64,000 nucleotides of DNA, taken from NCBI GenBank assembly GCA_020744425.1, contig JAGMUV010000010.1:992001-1056000 (forward strand), given 5' to 3'. The notes under the pieces were generated by a model, which made no database searches, was not told where the DNA came from, and worked only from the letters and a program-made list of their open reading frames with translations. The stretch is from Dactylonectria macrodidyma (Eukaryota; Ascomycota; Sordariomycetes; Hypocreales; Nectriaceae). How positions within the stretch are numbered: the stretch's first letter is position 1; each line of letters begins with the position of its first letter. Position numbers and translations under genes: made by a program. This document shows, one piece after another, positions 1-12,272 of this stretch.

Positions 1-587
1 CGTCCTTCGGGTGCCGGCGACGTCCACCAGCAACCTGACATCCTACCTCAACATCCAGCGCCGTACACCACCATGTAAGCCAACGGGAGCTTCATATAGG
101 CTGAATGCTACTTGTGGCTGTCTAAATTTAGACAAATTCGGGGACGTTGAGAAACAGTACAACGTCTGTTCGAGGGGTAGATGATCTTCCTTCTCTCGCC
201 CAGAGTGCTTGTGGGGGGCTGTCACGATGAGCGCCATCTTAGCAGACTACGCCGTCGTTGCCTTCATCTGCCTATTTTCCCCAGCTTATGATCTCAGTAT
301 GATTAGAACTTAGGCCTCTACATCAGCATTACGAAATCTGACACGTGGCTCACCCACACAGCTCGGATCCTCCACCTCTTGCAAGGGCTTTTCATGGCGT
401 CACTTAGAGGGTTCGCAGTTGGATATCGAAAATGCTGACATTGTACTATCACTGCACTGCGTCCTAAGCGTAGCAACGTGGGTGCAGAGTCTCAATTGAT
501 CCCAAAGTATTGGGGTTTCTAACCGATGTAGCTGCGTTGAGTTCAAAGAGTCAGGCTCCTCTGGCTCAATCGCCCCTTTCCGCCTAA

Positions 588-2250
588 CTAAATAGTATAG
601 ACAAAGTCGGGTCGCTTGTCGCCAGCAACCCATCTCTGATCTTCCGTCATGGCTTCCCACTTCTCGTCCATCTTGCCCTCTCTTCGGAGCTTGTTCTGTC
701 TCGCCAGGGCGAAATGCATAAAAACAGAGCCGCCAAGGAGGAACACAACCTGATACCCAAGCACCACACTGTGACCTGTCCAAAATCGAGGAGCCTGCTT
801 AACTAAGTAGATATTAGACGATACGACGCCATTTAGATTTCCCCACCCAACAACTAGACCAAGGACAACAGCACGCTTGAGCGAACCCTCGGTGTTATTC
901 ACGATCCAGGATAGGGTATTGGGGATCGTAGGATAGATGCCAATCGCTCCAAAGAAAGTTCCAGCATACTGCACTTTCGGATTCGACGTAGATAATAGCA
1001 TAAGGAAACCGACAATGCCCACAGTGACGGTAACCATATTGAGATATCCACGCCAGCGGGTTCTATCCGCAAGAAAGCCGATGACGACAGTGACTGTTGC
1101 AGCAGCTGCATATGGAGCAACGCTCATAAGTTGTGCGTGGGTCCCCTGGTACCCCATGCCTCGGAGGATGGTAGGGAGGAAGAGCGAGAAGGCATAGAGA
1201 GGGACGAGGCAGCCCATATAGATAACCATATAGCCATACGTCTTCCAGTCCTTGAGAGCCTCATAGATATGTCGCTTATCAAAGTCCTCAGCAGTCCGGC
1301 CCTGCCGATCGGAGATAATACGACGCTGGACTCGAATTCGATCATCTGGGGATAGAAAGCGAGCGTTTTCAGGCCAATCGAACACCATCCACCAGCAGAA
1401 GATGCCCACAAAGACAGTAGCGAGACCTTCAATAATGAAGATCCATGCCCAGCCTGGCTTACCGCCGATGCCGTCCATCTGGGCGATGGCAGCAGCGAGC
1501 AGACCGCCGAAAGAACCAGCGAGGGCGGCTGCGGAGAAGAATAAGGCAAGCCGCACGCCGATCTCCGACCCCTTGTACCAGCAAGAGAGGTAGTAGTTTA
1601 CACCTGGTACACAATGACTGGTTAGTTGTTGTTGCCTGAAGGGAGGGAATTCAGGACTCTTTACCAGGGAATAGACCAGCTTCTGCAATACCAAGAAACC
1701 AGCGTGCAGCGAGGAGGCCACGAAAGTTTGTCACAAGACCCATGAGCGTCATAATCAAACCCCAGGTGACAATAATGCTAGTAAAGAAGATCCGGGGTGT
1801 AAGCCGTTTTAAGAGGGCATTTGTAAGGGGCTCGAAGACGGCATAGCTGATGAAGAAGATGGTCAAGGAAAGATTGTAGTCAGTTCCAGACATGCCAAGG
1901 TCAGGTTCCATACCAGCAAGGCGAGCATTGCCAATGTTGGTTCGATCGAGGAACGAGAGGAGGTATAGAAGGGCGAGCCAGGGGATGAGCCAAAGATCGA
2001 CCTTCCACATGAGTTTGCGGTCCTATAGATCACTATTAGCAAATACTCAAGGACGGAACCGAGCACACGAGAGGAGTTGTACAATTTCAGCTCGTTCCTC
2101 GTCGCTTTTTCCAGCGTCCGGATTGGGCAAGTCAGCGAGTAACTGGATGCGTTCATGTTGCACCTCAGTGGGCTTCTCATTTGCTGAAAGTTCGCCCTGT
2201 TCGACATGCTGCGGTTCTTTGACGTCGGCCATAATTAACGGTTCTGCCAC
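588..2250 (-). CDS. MFS permease, anion:cation symporter (allantoate permease/TNA1-like) family
   Basis: This is a plasma-membrane secondary transporter for a small organic anion or vitamin-like solute; the substrate cannot be read from sequence. Three exons (2250-2083, 2022-1665, 1603-588) join in frame to 513 residues. Introns are 60 and 61 nt with GTACAA and GTAAAG donors, and the first has a GCTAATA branch site. The joins restore the family's DRKLMWKVDL block and GLFPGVNYYLSCWY block. Other hallmarks are LDRTNIGNA in TM1, RWFLGIAEAG in TM4 and DRTRWRGY in a cytoplasmic loop. The N-terminus (about 55 residues) is acidic and cytoplasmic and the length is normal for the family. It stands alone with no obvious pathway partner. 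The family is very secure; substrate unknown. Confidence 0.93.
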
Positions 2251-2359
2251 AAGACGGCTTGGAAAGGAGCTGATGAATGTGATGGACTATGAGGCTATGA
2301 GCAAGATGTGAGCGAGATGACCACTTACATTTCAAATCAAGCACAAGAGACTCTGGTCT

Positions 2360-2365
2360 TTTATA
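2360..2365 (-). promoter_or_regulatory. TATA box of the MFS permease
   Basis: TATAAA reads on the minus strand about 110 nt upstream of the permease start codon at 2250, a normal fungal core-promoter distance. Motif match only. Confidence 0.4.
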
Positions 2366-5300
2366 CTCGATACTACTACACAGAAGATCGTCCAAGACTG
2401 TCAGATACAGGAGTTGCCGGGAATCTCGGAGTTACGAGGTCTGTGAGAGTCGGAGTCCATTTCCGTGTGCCGATCCGTTTGGATATTCTAGCTAGAAATG
2501 GAAGGTCGAGGTGACGAGGTATGGGACTTCAGGCAGACGCCCGGTCTCAGTCTGCTAGGGAGTCTGTGAGAAAAGCCTTCTCTGCCGCACGAGCTTGGTC
2601 TGTGAGCTGTGAGGATGCGTGCAGAGAAGAGGCTCTGGAGTCATGGTTCGCCGGTGTTCTGGTTAGGACGAAGTGGGCTAACCCATGGATGATGCAGCGG
2701 AATAGACCCTTGGCATGGTGTGGCCAAGAGCGAAAGGCAATATTCCAGAAGCGTTGCGAAGAGGGGAACCCTGGTTACTGGAGTATGCTAGATCATGTCT
2801 CTGGCGAATCACCTTCACCTATCTCACAGGGTTCCCCGCACTATGTGAGCGATGTGAATGGGGCGACGATCGTGACAGGATGAGCCGGGACTTGTTTGAT
2901 AGGCCACTACCGTGTCTTGGGAGAAAAGGGGGAGTCATTGGGAGGCGCATCTTCTGTCCAGGAAGTGACTAACCAGGTTCAGACTCGCCGCTGCTCAACA
3001 CCATCTTATTAGAAGGATTTCCACTAGCAGATGAGGGAATTTTGGGTCCTACGTACTGCGTTGTATGGCACTCTTGCGTTCTAACCTGTGGCTCAGGCCT
3101 AGGCCAACTAGCGCCTGAACTAAACGCTTCTCGACGCGGTCTCCACCTAGTGAGACACAAGCATAGGTGTATATTTGTTGTATTATGTAGTCTGGAGCAG
3201 CCGGCCTTAGCGACGGAAACTATGAACGTGGTAGAAACGGGGCGCAGGAACGGCGGTTAAGTTTTCTAGCTCTTCCAGCCTCCCATGCCCTGCAACCACT
3301 GAAGGAGATGGACGCTAACCCTTGCAGCTGAATCATGGTTCATTTCATCTGCTGCCCTCGTACAATTTCAAAGCAGGACAGATGTTTACAGCTGAGGTAG
3401 TAGTCGAATGACGATCTTCCAGGGGTTGCTCATAACAGGCTGACATACTCCGTACCCGAGTGCTGGTGTTGGAGATGTGGTTGTGTGTCAGACGCGGCTC
3501 AGGGCGACCATGTGGACAGGGGACACTAGGCACACTACGGCCGGGCCGGTCGTCTCCTCTATGTCTGGGCGACGCAGGATGGCCCGGCTGACGTCCCCCA
3601 CTGCCGGGAGACTTTGGGAAATCGCTGTTGCATAGGGGGATGGCGTAGCTAAGATGGCCGCTACAGTAGCTACTAGGGACGGTTTGAGGTTCGAGAGGTG
3701 GAGACAACTCAACGACGACGTCAAGCTCGTGCTTGATGCAGAGGTGGGTGCCATCGACCATCCGCCAGCACGTGGCAGTACGCAGCACCAGAGCGGCAGC
3801 GCAAGTTTGCCATCCGGAATCCGAAGTGGCGCAGGGAAGTGGAAGGGTCATTCCAAGAGAGAGACATATGAAGAAGGACTACATGAACGAAGAGGAGGGG
3901 ACAGAATGAGTTCAGTCACAGTCAGAACTCACTGAGAACCACAGTCAGCATAAGGCAGCTTCACGCACGGTAATGGGACTCTACCAAAATTACCCAAGTA
4001 ATCAAATAGAAGGCGTGAAAATCTCATGATTGGGTGCCGAGTACATCTGTAGCGCGTGCATGAAAGGAGAAGCTAGCCACAGTGGTCAAACTTTGGGCTC
4101 GTCTTCCCCCAGCAAGGCTTTACTCAGTTAGAACTAGTAAAAATCTCAACGGGCGTCACGCTGCTAGCGCCTCAGCCCTCGCATGTACAATACTACCTCG
4201 CTTAGGCACGAGGCAAAGTAGATAGATAAGTCGGTGGAATTGTTCCTTATTCCTTGTCCTCAGAATGGTCCCCTCGTCGGATCTTCTAGAAGCCCATCCA
4301 AGATACCCGAGGCATCCGTACATGGGAGTGATGCCCTACTGTCCAGCTATCCCATGTGGCGATCAGGACGGGAATCAAAACAAACAACCCACAAAGGCCC
4401 CAGCCCCGCCGCCTATCTGTCTGCAGTGACAGGGCTGGGACGGATCTCTCAAATGGACGGGTTGCCATGATAAGACAATACACACTTCAATGCCTCCCAC
4501 GTTAGTAACCTCGTTGTCAAGTAGCTGATATTTGGCGAGGCTGTAGACGCATGCAATCATAGCATACAGACGGTAGCGAACCGGACTCTCCGTACGATTC
4601 TGGCTCTCTACTTGCAACCTACTGGGGACAAGTTCAATGTTCGTGGCTGTCGGCAGTCAAATCGATACTCGATCGATTCCAACCTTGTTGCGCTGGGCCT
4701 CCTTGGCGTGTAAGCAATCTGCCCCACCCTCGTCACCTTCCACCAGGCCTATTCTGTCACTCCCGTCATTGCGGAACACTATACAGGTATATGATGGTGG
4801 GTATGTGACTTCCACGTAATCTGTAGTTCTATCTAGTCATCCCATCCCATCTCAGCCACAACTGCTCCCCCCCCCCAGACCTGGTACCCCAGACTTCATG
4901 TCATCAGCCCTCGCGTTGGCACTAAATGCCGCTTTACTTAACTAACTCTGGTATGGTACGCCTGTGTCCCCAGAATACAGCATAGCAGCCTAACCCAGAG
5001 CTGACTCTGGCCTTGCCAAGCGCTCCCCCATGCGTCTTTTGCTATCACGTGCTGTGCGTGTTATTGTCTACCTATAGCTAGCTCACCTCCAGAGCAAGTA
5101 CTGATCCTCTGAGCCGGTTTTCGCAGTTGGCCTCGCCTCGACTTCTTTGTTCTCATTATCGAGACCTCAAGTCTGCCATCCTATGGTTTCTCCCTCCTCT
5201 AGTTCGCATGTCTTCCCCTAGACTACCCCATAATCTTCTTGAATAACTTCCTTGGTGTGCGTAACGCCCGCACTATCCTTCGACCGATGGATGGCTAGTC

Positions 5301-5993
5301 ATAAAGCCTCTGACCCTCCTGTGGCCGCCAGCCTGGGCTGCCTGAGATAAACACATCCCCTCTGCTACCATCGTCACTTCAAGTCCACCTCCTGAATAAC
5401 AGTCCGGAAGTCAGACTTCCCAAGTCAGGCTGGCCCTCTGGTCTATCCAACATTTCTTCTCGAGGCCGTCCTTAGCCACTAGCCTCCTCAAGTCAAGAAC
5501 CCCTTGATCGCACGTACCAACCTAGCTCGAGCCAACCTTCCCTTGATATTTACGGTCCTGTTTTCTCCTTCTTCCCATTCTGTCTTGATCAGCGTCGCTA
5601 TCTACTGTATCTGCGTGACCTGTCCTGTCCCGACTCGACTTAATACTCCTCACACATCGTCTATCCAACTACTAGGACCTTTACTACCCTTGTCCTCAAC
5701 GTATGCACTCGTTATTTCGGGTCAAAATACCTTGGCTCATCTATCAAATCGTCCCGCTGCCTGAGCTGTATCTCAGCTGTGGCGCTCCCTACGCAAGTAT
5801 GCTTCACGCTCTATTCTTACCATCCTCCGACTTCTCCCTCTCCAGTATCTACCCTCTCCCTGCCTGTAATACATCACTTACACTGTCTGCCGATTGGTCC
5901 AGAGATTCTCCCATTGTTCCCTTTGCTCGGAACCTGTCCTTCGTGGCTTTAGTGGCATAGATAAATGCCAGTTGAAGGGCGACAGCCGCAGCC
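2366..5993. other. Long intergenic region, no supported gene
   Basis: About 3.6 kb between the divergent permease and GPCR genes. Open frames here are short, overlap on both strands and carry no recognisable domain. A run of eleven or so C residues lies near 4867. From about 5100 to 5990 the plus strand is rich in C/T (CTCC, CCTC, TCCC tracts), which fits a long pyrimidine-rich promoter or 5' leader for the GPCR gene. Confidence 0.5.
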
Positions 5994-7634
5994 ATGTCCC
6001 TGACCGAGCACCAGATGCACATTCTCATCACCATCGAGAGAATTGGCGCTTCGCTCTCTTTGGTCGGGGTCACACTCATCTTCCTAACCTACTGGCTCTT
6101 CAAAGAACTGAGGACCATGCCCAACCTCTTCATCCTCTTCGCCTCCATCTCCAACGTCGGCGCTAGTATTGCCTGCCTCATCGGGCAAGATGGAATTCTC
6201 ATAGGCGAGGATTCTGCCCTGTGCCAGGCTCAGGCCTTCCTGTTGGAAATGTAAGATGCCTTGCCCCGTTTGCTCTTGCTTATATTGATCAGCCGCCCGC
6301 TACAGATTCATGCAATCTGACCCTTGGTGGTCGCTAGCCATGGCCATTAATGTCTTCCTTGTCATCTTCCACGGCTCCAGTCCCGCCTCCTTCAGACGTT
6401 ATCTGTGGCTGTATTGCATCGTCTGTTTTGGCGGGCCCTTCATTCCAGCCATTGTCTTACTTGTAGCTCGACCAAACGGCCAGATGATATATGGAAATGC
6501 CACGGTATGTTCGGATTGGACATCACCTCGAGCCATGAAGCGCACCCAACTGACAAAACGGTAGCTCTGGTGCTGGATTAGCAACGACTGGAGCGCACTT
6601 CGTATATTCACTTACTACGTGCCCATCTGGATTTGCATATTCTTCTCTGCCGTCATTTATTTCGCCATCGGCCACCACATCTTCCATCAACGCAATCAGC
6701 TTCGGAACTTAACTTTCCACTATCCGAGTAAAGAGGAGAATTATGCTATGCACTTGGAATGTGCTAGAGACTCGGCTGAGATGGTATCCCGACCCTGACT
6801 AGCACTATCTTGTGACAGGACTGTCAGGCTAACATATTCTTTTAGGGCTTGTCAACTCGGGTAACCGATTGGCAAGTCACTGCTGTGACCGAAGTGCAGG
6901 TAACCGCTGTCCTCCCGGCTACGTGTACAATACCGCGATCCTTAATTGCGCCCTCAACGACCGCAGCGAGTCCGCCCCAACACATAAGTTTGCAGTATCA
7001 GCAGTTCAGGCGTGGGAGAGAAGACGACACGGAAGTCCGACGAAGCTCTACGCCTGCCAAGCCCCCCTGTTTTGAGACCATCATCTCATCCAACCCACTA
7101 CCGCCTCAATCCAAGCCCAAGCGTCCCATCATGACGCGGATGCGATCCCGAACAACGCATTACAATACTTGGTTCAAGGGCCTCGACCCGATCAAGCTCG
7201 CTTACCTTCGCACCAGTTTCATCTTTGCTATTTCCATTCTTGTCACCTGGACTCCAAGCTCCATCAACCGTGTCAACAGCCTTATCAACCCTGATAACGA
7301 TAGTTACGGGTTGAATATCGCCACCGCCGTTGTACTGCCACTGCAGGGTGTCTGGAATGCCGCCATTTACTTCATGACTAGTTGGAGTAAGGTCAAGGAG
7401 GGATACCATGCCTGGATGTATAATCAGTCAGCACGCTGCCCCGATAATCACGGAGGGATCGGGCTTGGAGGAGCAAGGACTGAAGTTCCTCGGGGTGGTC
7501 AACGAGACCGTTTCAATATGACGCGATTCGAACGCCATAAGCGCCCGAGCAGCGACCGAACGAGCGAGCTGGAACTGACGGCGCCAGGGAGCATCAGTAA
7601 TGACAACATCAGGGTGATGCCGGGGACTTTTTGA
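5994..7634 (+). CDS. cAMP-receptor-like seven-transmembrane G-protein-coupled receptor
   Basis: Plasma-membrane receptor of the Dictyostelium cAMP receptor-like class, the group that contains Aspergillus GprH; ligand unknown, expected to signal through heterotrimeric G proteins. Four exons (5994-6250, 6306-6504, 6565-6783, 6846-7634) give 487 residues; introns are 55-62 nt. An early TM block reads GASLSLVGVTLIFLTYWLF. The third exon opens with LWCWISNDWSALR (about residues 153-165), a block typical of the family. A long Ser/Pro/Thr-rich third cytoplasmic loop (about 230-345) precedes TM6 (about 347-369, containing ILVTWTPSSINRV) and TM7 (about 379-402). A basic tail follows. The loop-3 intron acceptor at 6845 is preferred because the earlier AG at 6818 leads to an in-frame stop. 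The start was chosen for context (GCCATGTCC) and frame. Confidence 0.88.
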
Positions 7635-7987
7635 AGTTTCCTCTTCTCTTTTGTCTTTGATGGTGTTGCTACTCAGGTACAAGAAAGCCCTTTGTATATA
7701 ATGATATAATGAGTCCCCTTCAAAGAAACCTTCCGTGATATTCGGACATCCTGAAGAGTCACCATGAGCACCTATATGTTTTTGGAGTGGGTGGTGAGAC
7801 TGGGTGTTACAGTGGCTGACCTGAGCGGTCGCCGAGGTCTTCATACGGTCTCAACTGACTTTCAGTTTCCAGGGGACAACCTTGAAAATAAACTCTAGAG
7901 GTTATAAGAGGAATAGTAGTCTGGAATCTGAATTCTGCATTAAGAGAGGCTCTTGAGGAAAGATGCATTATGAATTGCCTGCCCATC

Positions 7988-9664
7988 TCACCTAGCCCTC
8001 ATCTCCCCATCGGCGGATTCTGATATCTCCCTCATGAAGCGATCCATATTCTGCGCTCTCTTCGTCTCCTCCTCGCTGATCGTCCACTTCACTCCAGATC
8101 TCAACTGGTACGGGCCGGTTGCCATCCATTTGGACCACTTTTTAATCACCGCAATGGCCTCCACAGACGGAATTTCGAACCATTCTAGATGCGGCTTCAG
8201 GCAGCCCTTGCAATATATCCTGATCCTACGATGGTCCAGCTCCGCGTGGCACAATGCCTCGACACGACAGGCATTTGGAACGGCGGCGACAGTGCTTGAA
8301 GTGATTGGGTACAGGGGCTTGGGGACCCTGTTGCAATCGAAGGCCCACTTCTGATGGCGCTCCTCCACGGAACAAGCCGTGTACCCAATCTTCACAAATC
8401 CTTTGTTTCCTTCAACCTCATACATATAAACATGTCCACTTCTTCGGTCCTTCGTATCCAACTCTCTCATAATTTCGTGTTTGACCATGGCATATGAAGA
8501 CTTATCGTCAGCAAGTCTGTCGCTCTTCACGATTATCTCGAAGGGGGAGGTGTCGCGTGCGGATGGCCAATACGTGCTCAAATCGCCATCGGAGTTGGAG
8601 ATTGACGGGCTTCCACTTCGCAAGACAATGCCATCGCTGCTTTTGGGCGAGGGGCTCTCGGACCCTTGAGTGTTTGGAGCTCCGGAGGGGCCTCCGGTCT
8701 CCTCGGGTGCTCCACTTCCAGCCGACTTGACAAGGTGCTCCTCGCGGATCTCCACAATGCTCGACTTCCACGATGCCACCATTTTCAGGGGTTGCTTGTT
8801 TATGTGCTGGGAACAGTACATATTTGTCTCAAGAACCTTGAGTAGAAAGTCAAGATATACGTCATCTAGATAGACGTCCGGCTTGACAATCTCATCAATC
8901 GTCAATGCGCAACTATTCACCTGTTGCCCGCCAATTCCGCGCCGACAGCGCAAGCCAGTACTAACCGCTACTCCTATGCACTTGGCAGACTCTAGATCTA
9001 AGACTCTTCGGATTCGCTTTTCAACCCACGCGGCCGGCTTAGTGGTACTGGCTTCTCCGATGGGAAATTCCAGTATCCAGGCTTCGATTCGAGACTTTTT
9101 CGGGAGGCCACTATCGTGATTATTGCAATGCACAAGCATGACGAGTTTATACAATGTGGCTTCGAGTTCCACAGATGACTGCGTGAGCTTTATCATCGAC
9201 TCGAGCTGAGAAGTGACCCTGGCTCTGTTCGCTGCCGGTGACCAACTCCTGCAAGGCCGCCCTGATATTGTACGAGCCCCGCACAGCCCATTGTCGAGAT
9301 CCAGACGAGTCCTCAGTGTTGCAACATTGACCTTTTCTTCTGTCGGCTGCTTCTCATGATCCGTCGACGCTGACGATTGCTGAGGAGGGGTTGTTGGAGT
9401 CCTGAGAGGAGCAGAGGAGACGGCCCCAGCCGGACGAGCTCTATCTCCGGACACTCTCGGGACTTGGGGTATACGTGCTTTCGTTTGAGGCGGCGAATTC
9501 GGAGGACTTGGATATGGAACGGACGTCGAGTTCGATTTCTGAGGCTTGGGGAAATTGCTTAGGTTGGTAGTCAGCTCAGCATTCTCAGCATTCTCAGTCT
9601 TCTCATCATTCCTTGAAGACATGGTTGACATGGACACTCCAGCAGTTGGCGGCAAAGTGACCAA
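7988..9664 (-). CDS. T5orf172 (GIY-YIG-related) domain protein, DUF1766 type
   Basis: Single-exon gene of 558 residues. The C-terminal third (about residues 411-500) has the T5orf172 layout: HVYMYEVEGNKGFVKIGYT, then a spacer with an RVEALCHAEL helix and a LEWFEI strand. The fold is related to GIY-YIG nucleases and Bro-N/KilA-associated domains; fungal members are common and poorly characterised, so nuclease activity is not assumed. Upstream is a Pro/Ser-rich disordered N-terminus (about 1-110). Two similar Cys modules follow, CGARTISGRPC and CIGVAVSTGLRC, about 100 residues apart, suggesting an internal duplication. The family domain is clear; cellular role unknown, nuclear localisation possible. 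Confidence 0.87.
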   Translation of the reverse strand: MVTLPPTAGVSMSTMSSRNDEKTENAENAELTTNLSNFPKPQKSNSTSVPYPSPPNSPPQTKARIPQVPRVSGDRARPAGAVSSAPLRTPTTPPQQSSASTDHEKQPTEEKVNVATLRTRLDLDNGLCGARTISGRPCRSWSPAANRARVTSQLESMIKLTQSSVELEATLYKLVMLVHCNNHDSGLPKKSRIEAWILEFPIGEASTTKPAAWVEKRIRRVLDLESAKCIGVAVSTGLRCRRGIGGQQVNSCALTIDEIVKPDVYLDDVYLDFLLKVLETNMYCSQHINKQPLKMVASWKSSIVEIREEHLVKSAGSGAPEETGGPSGAPNTQGSESPSPKSSDGIVLRSGSPSISNSDGDLSTYWPSARDTSPFEIIVKSDRLADDKSSYAMVKHEIMRELDTKDRRSGHVYMYEVEGNKGFVKIGYTACSVEERHQKWAFDCNRVPKPLYPITSSTVAAVPNACRVEALCHAELDHRRIRIYCKGCLKPHLEWFEIPSVEAIAVIKKWSKWMATGPYQLRSGVKWTISEEETKRAQNMDRFMREISESADGEMRAR

Positions 9665-10621
9665 TAGTGAGGTTGATATATTAAAGAAAATATAATTCTT
9701 TTCCCTAATGGACCTGAATGATCGGAGCTAAATGGGATGTAAGGGGGCGAGTTGTGGTTTGAGGCTTTTTGTGAATTATATCAGGGGGCTGTGCTCTGCT
9801 GAATTAAGCGCCGTCTAGATGCTGGAACCTCAGAACTTCCATTAGTCGAGTTCATTTTCAAGCCCCACTTTCCCTGGGGTAAAGCTCATTTTCTAGCACC
9901 CCCCTAGTACTAGTGTATATTTATATTTAGCTAATTAAACGGAGAACTTAGCCACATTTCCACAGGCATAAAGGATGTGCAGGAACTCAGAGTGGGGCCT
10001 GACGCAAACAAGCAGACATAGAACACTACAAAGAACCTGGGCTCGTGACACCACACCGTCCTCCACTCTGAAATGCGACCGCACTCTAGCCACTGTTGTC
10101 GCGTTAGGTAATTGTCATGTGAATATTACACTTCCCATTGCTTGACGCCTGTTTCTCCGATCCAAGAGGGGGAAATTTTTTTTTGAAATGTGTCTTAATG
10201 CAATTGGGAGACCATTGCGGAGGCCCGCGGCTGGCTTCATGTGAATTTAATGGAAGTTCTGACACTGGGGTGATAGTGAGGCTTAAGCCTCCAGTGAGTA
10301 TTACGAGTCAGGAGAGATATGGTTGGCGAGAAGATGGCTTGTGGCTTGGTTGTTGCCGGCTGAACTGTAATAGTGAGGTCATTGTGTCGCATTGTCTTAT
10401 GCATGATTCCTAGTTTCGGCAAGACACGCTGAAAAGATCTGTTTCCCCAGTCTTCATAGTTAACCTACCGAGCTGGTCCCCATGATTGCGGATCCGTGCG
10501 CGTGAAGCACGGAATATCATGAACTTGTTGGGTGTGCTTCCTGTCCTCCGGGGTGAAGGAGAGATAAATTTGGGATTTTCTCCATCAACCTAAGCGCCAT
10601 GTCTCCCAGTACAACACAACT
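9665..10621. other. Intergenic region, no supported gene
   Basis: Nothing recognisable is encoded. There are short homopolymer tracts (a T run near 10178) and AT-rich patches near 9915. It separates the divergent T5orf172 gene and the small hypothetical gene, so it probably holds both promoters. Confidence 0.4.
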
Positions 10622-11206
10622 ATGGACCTTGACGACGGAAACTATCAAAGCCCTTCCTCGCGTCGCGGCCGTCGACGTTTTGAACACTTGGACGGCGAAG
10701 ACGAACATCCTTTCTCCTCTCACAAAGGCAAGCCCCTCATACATGTCGGCCAACCGGGTAAAGGGGGTCCTGATATGAGCCGGTCATCCCAAACGTTGGA
10801 GCATGTTAGCGATACAACGAGAACAGCGAGGGGCCGTGACGATGCCGAACTACCAGCTGCATCATTCCACCACCAACGGTCTCATAGCATGTCTCCAGCT
10901 ACAGCGGCCAACAACGGATGCTACAGGGAGGACTACCTCCCCAAGGGACGCAGTCAAGGTGAACGCGCCGCAGAGAAGGCCATCGGTACAGCTGCTACAG
11001 CAATGTTTCGGGTCCGGAATGATCCTGGATCGTGGTTTGGCGAGAAGGGATTCAAAGTCGCTACCGCTGCAATGTTATCGGCATCCATCGACTTTGTGCT
11101 TGGTGTTGACAAAAAGAAGCACCCTTTTTCAAACATGGTAGTATCAATGATCCAGGGAGCTGTTATGGATTACATCCTCAGCGACGACTCAGATGATAGT
11201 GACTAG
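10622..11206 (+). CDS. Small hypothetical protein with conserved fungal C-terminal segment
   Basis: Single exon, 194 residues. The first half is charged, low-complexity and probably disordered (SRRGRRRFEHLDGEDEH and Ser/His-rich stretches). From about residue 115 a compact segment begins: GERAAEKAIGTAATAMFRVR, then NDPGSWFGEKGFKVATAAM and an Ala/Ser-rich helix. From memory this resembles the C-terminal segment of a set of uncharacterised fungal proteins that carry an RNDPGPW-x-G-x-KG motif; I could not check this. The tail is acidic (DDSDDSD), which could be a phosphorylation target. No signal peptide; the Ala-rich helix could associate with a membrane. Function unknown. Confidence 0.68.
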   Translation: MDLDDGNYQSPSSRRGRRRFEHLDGEDEHPFSSHKGKPLIHVGQPGKGGPDMSRSSQTLEHVSDTTRTARGRDDAELPAASFHHQRSHSMSPATAANNGCYREDYLPKGRSQGERAAEKAIGTAATAMFRVRNDPGSWFGEKGFKVATAAMLSASIDFVLGVDKKKHPFSNMVVSMIQGAVMDYILSDDSDDSD

Positions 11207-11642
11207 TCAAGCCTTGGCAGAGAATATGTGTTTTGAAAATGGTGTCTAGCATCCTGGTTGGATTGTGGTACTTGATCATGAGCTTTCGAAAATTCTGTTG
11301 ATTATCTTCTCAAGATTTTTTGATCAAATCATTTCAGTATTTCATAAGAATCTCCAGTAAAATGTCTTCACACTTCTCCTGCAAATTGCTCACTTGCCCT
11401 TGCAAAACATACCTAACAGCGGAAAAGAAACTTTTGAAGAAAGCACATTGAACACATCGTAAATGCGCATTCCAAAGGCCTACCTGAAAGCTCTAGCTCT
11501 TACGCTACGCCCTGCAAATGTCCTGATATTGTTGTACTGCGGTTTCCGTTAAGACAACAGCTCAGCGGGGCGCATGAAAACTTGTTCAGGAGGAATGGGA
11601 ACCCGTAAGCGCAACTCACATTGAAACGGATGTTAAATGTAA

Positions 11643-12272
11643 CAATATGGCCTGTATCCTTCCATTGTACTGTTCTGCAGCAAGAGGGCTGAGAGCCCTG
11701 TTGAACTTTCCTTTGCCGAAGTCATCACGGGGTATCGCACACTACATCAACGTTCTTCTTTCACCGCTGACCACGGTTGTTTCGCCTGTACGGATGATCC
11801 CCATGGAGCCATCAACATGCACTCTCGAATGCCCAAACCCCGAATCAGGTGTGACTCACCTACTGCTCCATGACCTTCCAGCGTCTATTCGGACTCTTTC
11901 AAGTTAAGATATCCCCTGTACTGGCTTTCGGGGCAGACAAGAAGCCAGCAAGGCTACACTGTCCAGGCGCTGATCGAGGAGCGCAACCAGGAACTCTACC
12001 GTTCCCAGTGCCAGAAGCAGGAGCTGGAGGCCAGAACGCACATTTGGCCGCGCTTCAAGAGACGCACCAACGAACAATTGACGACCAGAGACGACCTCGT
12101 AATTCCAGCGCGCATTTTAGGCGTGTCTGGTTACATACATTTTGCATATCGGGAGTAAACATGGCGAGTATTGCCCGGCAGCCAGATCCAGTTGCGCCGC
12201 GCCATCATCGTAGAGCGTAGAAGTGCTGAGGTGGAAAGCCGGGAATTGGATGGATTTACGAAGTACTGGTAG
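11643..12272 (+). pseudogene. Degenerate coding-like stretch of unknown family
   Basis: One frame stays open for about 210 codons except for TGA at 11871 and TAA at 12165, far fewer stops than chance predicts. It reads like protein: a segment with HGCFACTDDPHGAINMHSR, then a charged helix (ALIEERNQELYRSQCQKQEL) and, after the second stop, RRAIIVERRSAEVESRELDG before ending at a TAG. No intron with good signals removes either stop. I do not recognise the family; the E/R/Q-rich tail could come from a mobile element polyprotein or a cellular gene. Called a pseudogene only because of the open frame. Confidence 0.3.

Noticed and set aside
1..78. Open frame reaching the left edge and ending in TAA at 76-78
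   Set aside because: Only 25 codons are visible with no motif; it could be the 3' end of a gene but cannot be supported.
3345..3851. 168-codon minus-strand open frame
   Set aside because: Overlaps other open frames on both strands, rich in Pro/Cys/Arg as in chance GC-rich frames, no domain and no splice context.
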